From CAXBES01 sp965367015 (GTDB lineage: Bacteria > Bacteroidota > Bacteroidia > Flavobacteriales > Flavobacteriaceae), in NCBI GenBank assembly GCA_965367015.1, contig CBDUGY010000120.1:1-8975 (forward strand): a DNA stretch of 8,975 nucleotides. The letters run 5' to 3'. Shown here piece by piece: positions 1 to 5,342 of the stretch. The notes beneath the pieces are model-generated. The model did not search any database, was not told the origin of the DNA, and worked only from the letters and a program-made list of their open reading frames with translations. Both the position numbers and the translations under genes were made by a program. Each line of letters begins with the position of its first letter. Within the stretch, counting starts at the first letter, position 1.

Positions 1-1127
1 ATAATAACGATATACTGCCTGTTATTTATACACAAGGAAGCTTAGGAGCGTCTGGAGATCTTGCGCCGCTAGCACACCTTGCACTACCCATAATTGGAAA
101 AGGAGAAGTGTATTATAAGGATAAGATAGTTGCTTCCGAAGAAATTCTTAAGAAATTTAATTGGAAGCCTATTACGCTAAAAGCGAAAGAAGGACTTGCA
201 CTTTTAAACGGTACTCAGTTTATGAGTGCTTATGGTATTCACATACTGTTGAGATCTCATAAGATCTCGTATCTGGCCGATTTAATTGGAGCAATATCGG
301 TAGATGCGTTCGATTGTAATATGAGTCCGTTCGATCCTTTAGTGCATCTAGTACGCCCACATAGGGGACAGGTAAAAACAGCAGAGAGAATTATAGAATT
401 TTTGGAAGGTAGTGAACTTGGACTTTCAGAAAAGAAAAATGTTCAGGATCCTTATTCATTTAGATGTATTCCGCAGGTGCATGGAGCAAGTAAAGATGCG
501 ATCATTTTTGCCACTAAAACTTTCAAAACCGAAATTAATTCGGTTACTGATAATCCCAATATATTTATTGCTGAAGACAAAATAATCTCCGGAGGTAATT
601 TTCATGGGCAACCATTAGCACTGGCATTAGATTTTCTAGGGATAGCTTTATCTGAGCTTGGAAGTATTTCTGAAAGAAGAACCTATCAATTAGTTTCAGG
701 TCTTAGAGAATTGCCGGCATTTTTAGTGAATAATCCCGGTCTTAACAGCGGCTTTATGATTCCACAGTATACAGCCGCAAGTATTGTTAGTCAGAATAAA
801 CAACTCGCGACACCGGCCTCAGTAGATTCAATTGTATCTTCTAACGGGCAGGAAGATCATGTAAGTATGGGTGCGAATGCAGCTACGAAATGTTTGAGAA
901 TATTGGATAATCTTGAAACCATACTGGCGATCGAATTGATGAATGCTTCTCAGGCATTAGCTTTCAGAGCACCTAAGAAATCATCGTCATTTATAGAATC
1001 ATTTTTAACAACATACCGTGAAGCTGTACCTTTTGTAAACGATGATCGATTACTAGCAACAGATATTCATATTAGCATAGCTTTTATTCAATCTTTGGAA
1101 ATTGACTCAGATATAATTTTTGAATAG
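1..1127 (+). CDS. hutH: Histidine ammonia-lyase, 5' end outside the window
   Basis: HutH removes ammonia from L-histidine to give urocanate, the first step of cytosolic histidine breakdown. The reading frame is open from base 3, so the gene starts outside the window; the GTG at 108 is an internal Val codon. The codons at 48-56 encode the Ala-Ser-Gly triad that cyclises into the MIO cofactor, within GSLGASGDLAPLAHLAL. Other family active-site segments follow: LLNGTQ (Asn at 207, 52 residues after the MIO Ser, as in Pseudomonas putida HutH Ser143/Asn195), QDPYSFRC (Gln at 444, then the Tyr and Arg), GGNFHG near 591-608, and GQEDHVSMG (Glu at 852). About 358 residues follow from the MIO Ser to the end, so the whole protein would be about 500 residues, normal for the family; roughly 125 N-terminal residues are missing. 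The related flexirubin-pathway tyrosine ammonia-lyases of flavobacteria have different sequence around these motifs, so HutH is strongly favoured. The substrate-selecting His (P. putida His83) lies outside the window. Confidence 0.95.
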   Translation, partial: NNDILPVIYTQGSLGASGDLAPLAHLALPIIGKGEVYYKDKIVASEEILKKFNWKPITLKAKEGLALLNGTQFMSAYGIHILLRSHKISYLADLIGAISVDAFDCNMSPFDPLVHLVRPHRGQVKTAERIIEFLEGSELGLSEKKNVQDPYSFRCIPQVHGASKDAIIFATKTFKTEINSVTDNPNIFIAEDKIISGGNFHGQPLALALDFLGIALSELGSISERRTYQLVSGLRELPAFLVNNPGLNSGFMIPQYTAASIVSQNKQLATPASVDSIVSSNGQEDHVSMGANAATKCLRILDNLETILAIELMNASQALAFRAPKKSSSFIESFLTTYREAVPFVNDDRLLATDIHISIAFIQSLEIDSDIIFE

Positions 1128-1175
1128 CATAAATGAGCCTTTTGACAGATCTTTTATAAATAAAAAGAATTACAT

Positions 1176-2066
1176 ATGATGAAATCAGTTTTGAGTTTGT
1201 TTCTATTCTTGAGCAGTTTAATTGTCTTCTCACAGCCATACAAACCGATGTTAGATAATTATAATGAATGGCATTTTACCACTTGTCATTTTGGGTGCTT
1301 AACCGACATCTACTATACCAACGGCGATACTTTGGTGGACGGTAAGAATTATAAAGTGTTAGATGGATTTCATTATATTTCCAGAAATTTCTTACTTCGG
1401 GAGAACGTTTCAGAGAAAAAAGTTTATTTAAACATTGTAGATATACCCGGGGCTGTAGAGCGGTTGCTATATGACTTTTCTTTGGAAGTGGATGATACCT
1501 TTGAAATCTTTAACCCAATAAGCCCTTTTCCGGAAGAAGGTGGTTTTTATCAAGTCGACTCAATTATATTACGCCCTTTAGTTGATGGTAATGATTATCG
1601 ACATTTTTATTTATCTCCAACTCCAACTAATACTGTTAGCACAACAAAGGCGGTTTGGGTAGAAGGAGTTGGTTCTTTATCTCTCGTGAACGCTCCTGGA
1701 GGAAAACCTGATATAAATGATGTTGGCCATTTAAGTTGCTTTTTTAAAAGCAGTGAGAGTTTTTATGCCAATTTAGATTCAATAAGTAGTTGCGAACCCA
1801 CCATTGTTTTAGGGATTAATCAGGCAAAATTAAAAGAGGTGGTTCTTTACAGACCTTTGGACGAGGATATGGTAATCTTAGGAAACGCGACGGAGGTTCA
1901 AAATGTAAATATCTTTGATATTGGTGGGCGAAAGGTTCACAGTACTGACAATAATGGAAAAAATCGTATTTCTATTAATACTTCTAAGTTTAAATCCGGG
2001 GTTTATCTTATTGTAGCATCTGATGAAAATTTTAACAAGAGAACTTTCAGAATGATAATTAACTAA
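1176..2066 (+). CDS. Secreted protein of unknown function with T9SS type A sorting domain
   Basis: I do not recognise the function of this 296-residue protein. Residues 1-20 form a classic signal peptide: Lys3, a hydrophobic run rich in Leu/Phe/Val/Ser, and a likely cut beside FSQ20. The middle (about 21-210) has no catalytic motif I can name; it contains DTLVDGKNYKVLDG and WVEGVGSLSL stretches of a kind common in flavobacterial exported proteins, and four Cys (37, 41, 188, 206) that could form disulfides after export. Residues about 213-296 resemble the type A C-terminal sorting domain: VNIFDIGGRKV, a short linker, then FKSGVYLIV and a final basic KRTFRMIIN strand. The usual Asn-Pro near the start of that domain appears replaced by YRPLDE. 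By family knowledge such proteins cross the inner membrane by Sec and the outer membrane by T9SS, and are released or anchored outside. Two consecutive ATGs (1176, 1179) could each be the start. It follows hutH by 48 bp but has no evident link to histidine use. Confidence 0.88.
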   Translation: MMKSVLSLFLFLSSLIVFSQPYKPMLDNYNEWHFTTCHFGCLTDIYYTNGDTLVDGKNYKVLDGFHYISRNFLLRENVSEKKVYLNIVDIPGAVERLLYDFSLEVDDTFEIFNPISPFPEEGGFYQVDSIILRPLVDGNDYRHFYLSPTPTNTVSTTKAVWVEGVGSLSLVNAPGGKPDINDVGHLSCFFKSSESFYANLDSISSCEPTIVLGINQAKLKEVVLYRPLDEDMVILGNATEVQNVNIFDIGGRKVHSTDNNGKNRISINTSKFKSGVYLIVASDENFNKRTFRMIIN

Positions 2067-2389
2067 GTGGCGCATTGAACACATAAAGTGACATGTGGTA
2101 TTAAAATAATCCTTCCCAGCGGAATTTGTTGTTGACATTTTCTACAGATACCAAAATCTGAGTCATCAATTTTTGAGAGTGCAATTTGAAGATTATTCAG
2201 TCTTAATTCAGCCTTTCGCAGTGCAGCTTCATTAATGGTTTTATTATTTATGGCGTCCATCCGTGAAATGCGACCTATAGCATTTTCGGGTGCAATGGGT
2301 TTCGTGAGTTCACGATAATCAATCACTTTTTGTTGAGTAGCTAAAATTTCTTCTTTGATACGAGATAATATTTCAGCTTTTTCTTTCAT
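2063..2389 (-). CDS. DksA/TraR-type C4 zinc-finger protein (short form)
   Basis: This 108-residue protein belongs to the DksA/TraR superfamily, whose members bind in the secondary channel of RNA polymerase and alter initiation, often together with ppGpp. Residues 1-30 and about 48-76 are predicted helices of a short coiled-coil hairpin; residues 34-46 (PENAIGRISRMDA) form the connecting region. The C4 zinc finger is intact: Cys82-x2-Cys85, 17 residues, Cys103-x2-Cys106, with IPLGRI and the family's DFGIC lead-in. It is shorter than E. coli DksA (151 residues), and the acidic DxxD of the DksA tip is not preserved: by eye Glu35 matches the first Asp and Gly39 the second. So it may bind polymerase without acting as classic DksA, and I give no gene symbol. 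It lies in the direction of clpC, 140 bp beyond it and behind a strong terminator, so it probably has its own promoter. Its stop overlaps that of the convergent secreted-protein gene. Confidence 0.88.
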   Translation of the reverse strand: MKEKAEILSRIKEEILATQQKVIDYRELTKPIAPENAIGRISRMDAINNKTINEAALRKAELRLNNLQIALSKIDDSDFGICRKCQQQIPLGRIILIPHVTLCVQCAT

Positions 2390-2520
2390 TTAGAATCATA
2401 GTTTATTTATTATCTGCTATGCTTTACATGCCTTTAATAAATTAGAAGCCCCAAATAAATTTGGGGCAGATAGGTTATACACTTAAAGTTTTCTATTGAA
2501 ATTGTGTTCTAATTAAAATA
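2390..2520. other. Intergenic region between clpC and the dksA-like gene
   Basis: This AT-rich gap holds the palindrome at 2448-2467 and the U-rich tail of the clpC terminator (2511-2520 read on the minus strand). The promoter of the DksA-like gene should lie here, but I find no good match on the minus strand to the flavobacterial TTG / TAnnTTTG promoter pattern. I see no convincing small open reading frame. Confidence 0.5.
2448..2467. repeat. Perfect 20-bp palindrome (hairpin, possible second terminator)
   Basis: GCCCCAAAT at 2448-2456 is the exact reverse complement of ATTTGGGGC at 2459-2467, with two A bases between. As RNA it would form a GC-clamped stem of 8-9 bp with a minimal loop. 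Read on the minus strand it is followed by TTCTAATTTATT, moderately U-rich, so it could back up the clpC terminator located about 50 bp upstream on that strand. It also lies 58 bp before the start codon of the DksA-like gene, so it could instead be in that gene's 5' leader or be a protein-binding dyad. The sequence alone does not decide. Confidence 0.6.
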
Positions 2521-2552
2521 AAAAGAAAGCTACGACTCCGTAGCTTTCTTTT
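2511..2552 (-). terminator. Intrinsic terminator of clpC, overlapping the end of the coding sequence
   Basis: Positions 2521-2534 (AAAAGAAAGCTACG) pair perfectly with 2539-2552 (CGTAGCTTTCTTTT) around a 4-base loop at 2535-2538, giving a 14-bp stem. On the minus strand the stem is followed by TATTTTAATT, a U-rich tract expected of a rho-independent terminator. The first arm and loop are made from the last codons of clpC (Lys-Lys-Ala-Thr-Glu-Ser), and the TAG stop at 2530-2532 lies inside the second arm. The plus-strand side is also T-rich (TTTTGTTTCTTTATTTT), so the element could work in both directions, although no plus-strand transcript is expected here. Confidence 0.88.
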
Positions 2553-5082
2553 GTTTCTTTATTTTAATTGTTAATTCGTTCTTCTTTTCATCAAGATCCA
2601 TAGTAATGGCATCACCTTCTTGCAGATTAGAACTAATAATTTCACTTGCCAGTGCATCCTCAATATATTTCTGAATAGCGCGCTTTAATGGTCGAGCTCC
2701 GTATTCCTTATCGAAGCCTTTATCGGCAATATAATCTTTCGCTTTTTCTGTGAGAATTAGCTTGTAACCAAGATCATTGATTCTATGGAATAGCTTATCT
2801 AATTCGATATCTATAATCTTATGAATATCTGCTCGGTCTAATGCATTAAAGACCATCACATCATCTACACGATTTAAGAACTCAGGTGCAAATGCCTTCT
2901 TCAATGCATTTTCAATGATCGCTTTAGAGTTTGCATCTGCCTGACTCTCTTTAGCGGAAGTTCCAAAACCAACACCTTGTCCGAAATCTTTCAATTTTCT
3001 GGCTCCAATATTAGAGGTCATAATAATAATTGTATTTCTAAAATCAATTGTTCTTCCCAGGCTATCGGTTAAATGTCCGTCATCCAATACCTGCAAAAGC
3101 ATATTGAATACATCGGGGTGTGCCTTTTCTATTTCGTCAAGTAAGACTACTGCATACGGCTTACGTCTTATCTTTTCAGTTAACTGTCCGCCTTCTTCAT
3201 ATCCAACGTAACCCGGAGGTGCTCCAATAAGTCGAGAAATCGCAAACTTTTCCATGTATTCACTCATATCAATACGCACAAGAGCTGTTTCAGAATCAAA
3301 CAATTCTCGAGCTAATACCTTTGCCAGTTGCGTTTTACCAACGCCTGTTTGACCTAAAAATATAAACGAACCAATTGGCTTGTTCGGATCTTTAAGTCCG
3401 GCACGATTACGTTGTATGGCTTTTACCACTTTGGCAACTGCTTCATCCTGACCAATCACTTTACCTTTAATTCGGTCGGGTAATTCGGCCAACTTATTAC
3501 TTTCAGTTTGTGCTATTTTATTCACCGGAACACCTGTCATCATTGATACAACTTCAGCCACATCTTCTTCTGAAACAGTTTCTTTGTGCAGCTTAGACTC
3601 ATTTTCCCATGATTCTTGTTCGGTTCCTAATTCCTTCTCCAGGTTCTTCTCATCGTCACGCAACTTGGCAGCTTCCTCGTATTTCTGCTTTTTTACCACA
3701 GAATTTTTTAACTCTCGGACTTCTTCCAATTTTTTCTCTATTTCCAAAATTTTATCCGGAACATTAATATTTGTGATATGAACACGTGAACCAGCTTCAT
3801 CCATAGCATCGATTGCTTTGTCCGGTAAAAAGCGTTCGGTCATATACCTATTTGTCAATTTAACACAAGCCTTTAATGCATCATCGGTATAAAGTACATT
3901 GTGATGTGACTCATATTTATCTTTAATATTCTGAAGTATCTCGATAGTTTCTTCAACAGATGTTGGCTCCACCAGTACTTTCTGAAAACGACGTTCTAAA
4001 GCCCCATCTTTTTCAATATATTGACGATATTCGTCTAAAGTAGTGGCACCGATACATTGAATTTCTCCTCTCGCCAACGCCGGTTTGAACATGTTGGAAG
4101 CATCTAATGATCCGGTCGCACCTCCTGCACCCACTATAGTATGTATTTCATCAATAAATAGTATGATGTCATCATTCTTTTCTAATTCATTCATCACAGC
4201 TTTCATACGTTCCTCAAACTGTCCACGGTACTTTGTCCCTGCTACTAAACTTGCTAAGTCGAGGGTTACAACACGTTTATCGTACAAAATTCTAGAGACC
4301 TTCCGCTGTACAATTCTTAGGGCTAAACCTTCGGCAATTGCCGACTTACCAACACCGGGTTCTCCGATTAACAGTGGGTTGTTCTTCTTTCTACGGCTTA
4401 AAATTTGAGAAACTCTTTGAATTTCTTTTTCTCGGCCTACAACCGGATCTAATTTTCCTTCTTCAGCCATCACTGTAAGATCCCTTCCGAAGTTATCCAG
4501 AACAGGAGTCTTAGATTTTTTGCTGGTTTTTGTGCCGCCTCCGGTAAATAGATTCTCTTTTTCACCATCTTCTGCAGAGGTGTCATCGTCATTTGGAAAT
4601 GACTCTGAAGTTGGGCTTTCAATATAATCTTCGTCGTTTGAAATCATAATTTTAAATTGGTCTTTAACTCCATCATAATCTACTTTCATTTTATTCAACA
4701 ACTTAGTTGTTGGGTCGTTTTCATTTCTTAGTATACATAGTAAAAGATGCGCTGTATTAATCGACGAACTCTGAAACAATTTAGCTTCTAAAAAAGTTGT
4801 CTTGAGCGCCCGTTCTGCCTGTCGTGTTAAATGAAGGTTCTTTTTATCGTTTCCACTAACTCCTGCGCTAGGATTTGCGGGACTAAGAATTTCAACTTTA
4901 CGACGTAGGTGATTTAGATCTACATCTAATGCATTAAGGATCGTCACCGCCTTGCCATTACCGTCACGAAGTAAGCCAAGCATTAAATGCTCAGTACCTA
5001 TAAAATCGTGACCTAATCGCAGCGCCTCTTCTTTGCTATATGCAATTACATCCTTTACTCTTGGGGAAAAATTATCATCCAT
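2530..5082 (-). CDS. clpC: ATP-dependent Clp protease ATP-binding subunit ClpC
   Basis: ClpC is a cytosolic HSP100 unfoldase that feeds substrates to the ClpP peptidase. Numbered from the ATG at 5082 (850 residues), the order is: Clp N-domain double repeat (about 1-145; SPRVKDVI, GTEHLMLGLL, TAHLLLCIL); an acidic, low-complexity linker (about 150-195); AAA+ D1 with Walker A GEPGVGKS (240-247), Walker B ILFIDE (307-312), pore loop KYRG and LERR; a UVR-containing middle domain (about 450-485, KQKYEEAAKLRD) that separates ClpC from ClpA and the long-coil ClpB; D2 with Walker A GQTGVGKT (577-584), Walker B VVLLDE (645-650), pore loop GYVG, and the VGF tripeptide (704-706) that docks on ClpP. An in-frame TTG at 5097 would add five residues, but MDDNFSPRV is the start typical of Bacteroidota ClpC. 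No CtsR or McsA/McsB adaptor genes flank it, unlike the Firmicutes operon. It is a single-gene unit ending in its own terminator. Confidence 0.96.
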   Translation of the reverse strand: MDDNFSPRVKDVIAYSKEEALRLGHDFIGTEHLMLGLLRDGNGKAVTILNALDVDLNHLRRKVEILSPANPSAGVSGNDKKNLHLTRQAERALKTTFLEAKLFQSSSINTAHLLLCILRNENDPTTKLLNKMKVDYDGVKDQFKIMISNDEDYIESPTSESFPNDDDTSAEDGEKENLFTGGGTKTSKKSKTPVLDNFGRDLTVMAEEGKLDPVVGREKEIQRVSQILSRRKKNNPLLIGEPGVGKSAIAEGLALRIVQRKVSRILYDKRVVTLDLASLVAGTKYRGQFEERMKAVMNELEKNDDIILFIDEIHTIVGAGGATGSLDASNMFKPALARGEIQCIGATTLDEYRQYIEKDGALERRFQKVLVEPTSVEETIEILQNIKDKYESHHNVLYTDDALKACVKLTNRYMTERFLPDKAIDAMDEAGSRVHITNINVPDKILEIEKKLEEVRELKNSVVKKQKYEEAAKLRDDEKNLEKELGTEQESWENESKLHKETVSEEDVAEVVSMMTGVPVNKIAQTESNKLAELPDRIKGKVIGQDEAVAKVVKAIQRNRAGLKDPNKPIGSFIFLGQTGVGKTQLAKVLARELFDSETALVRIDMSEYMEKFAISRLIGAPPGYVGYEEGGQLTEKIRRKPYAVVLLDEIEKAHPDVFNMLLQVLDDGHLTDSLGRTIDFRNTIIIMTSNIGARKLKDFGQGVGFGTSAKESQADANSKAIIENALKKAFAPEFLNRVDDVMVFNALDRADIHKIIDIELDKLFHRINDLGYKLILTEKAKDYIADKGFDKEYGARPLKRAIQKYIEDALASEIISSNLQEGDAITMDLDEKKNELTIKIKKQKKATES

Positions 5083-5199
5083 ATATTTGCGTTCCAATAC
5101 CTCTAAAATTAATAAAATTACTGAGAATAAGGCAAAAACTATACCCTAATTAGAAGGTTTGTAGTAAAAGGACAAAAAAACTAACGTATTTCAAAGTAA

Positions 5200-5217
5200 T
5201 AATAACGATAGTTATTA
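5200..5217. repeat. Short inverted repeat (7-bp arms) in the clpC/gyrA gap
   Basis: TAATAAC (5200-5206) and GTTATTA (5211-5217) are exact reverse complements around GATA. The octamer AATAACGA at 5201-5208 recurs at 5254-5261. The arms are AT-rich and could arise by chance in such DNA; the alternative is an operator dyad serving one of the divergent genes. Confidence 0.35.
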
Positions 5218-5230
5218 ACGAAATAGTATG

Positions 5231-5274
5231 CGATATTTGTTAATAAAATCGTGAATAACGACCCTTAAATATCG
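5231..5274. repeat. Spaced inverted repeat (8-bp arms) in the clpC/gyrA gap
   Basis: CGATATTT (5231-5238) and AAATATCG (5267-5274) are exact reverse complements separated by 28 bases. The arm-centre distance of 36 bp is neither a compact hairpin nor a typical contiguous operator. It could be two half-sites of a regulator, or chance. Confidence 0.35.
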
Positions 5275-5284
5275 GCCTTAAACC

Positions 5285-5318
5285 TTCAAAATAGTGTATC
5301 TTGCTTCATTAGATTTTG
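5285..5318 (+). promoter_or_regulatory. Weak candidate promoter of gyrA
   Basis: TTC at 5285-5287, 22 bases, then TAGATTTTG at 5310-5318 resembles the Bacteroidota vegetative promoter (TTG ... TAnnTTTG), but with one mismatch in the upstream box and one extra base inside the downstream box. It would give a leader of roughly 15-20 bases before the gyrA ATG. This is a guess from pattern only. Confidence 0.22.
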
Positions 5319-5342
5319 AACTATAATTAAAGATAATATTTT

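Larger units (their letters stand above)
5083..5342. promoter_or_regulatory. Divergent clpC/gyrA promoter region
   Basis: This 260-bp gap separates the divergent starts of clpC and gyrA and must carry both promoters. It is strongly AT-rich. No clear flavobacterial promoter (TTG, about 19 bp, TAnnTTTG) is seen. Near matches with one extra base in the -7 box are TAGATTTTG at 5310-5318 for gyrA and, on the minus strand, TAGTTTTTG at 5133-5141 for clpC. Neither gene has a clear Shine-Dalgarno; an AGAGG lies about 17 bases before the clpC ATG, too far to be typical. No CIRCE element was found. Two inverted repeats in the middle are listed separately. Confidence 0.55.

Noticed and set aside
1128..1175. 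Promoter or terminator between hutH and the secreted-protein gene
   Set aside because: The 48-bp AT-rich gap has no stem of useful length and no match to TTG / TAnnTTTG with correct spacing.
2080..2097. CACAT / ATGTG hairpin just past the secreted-protein stop, as a terminator
   Set aside because: The stem is only 5 bp, has an 8-base spacer, no T-run follows, and it lies in the zinc-finger codons of the opposite gene.
1878..2138. Open frame of 86 codons on the minus strand across the convergent gene ends
   Set aside because: It lies antisense to the secreted-protein gene and out of frame in the DksA-like gene, both well supported; the translation has no recognisable domain.
3584..4408. Plus-strand open frames inside clpC (3584-3781 and 4085-4408)
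   Set aside because: They are antisense to conserved ClpC coding sequence; their Ser/Phe-rich translations are typical of shadow frames.
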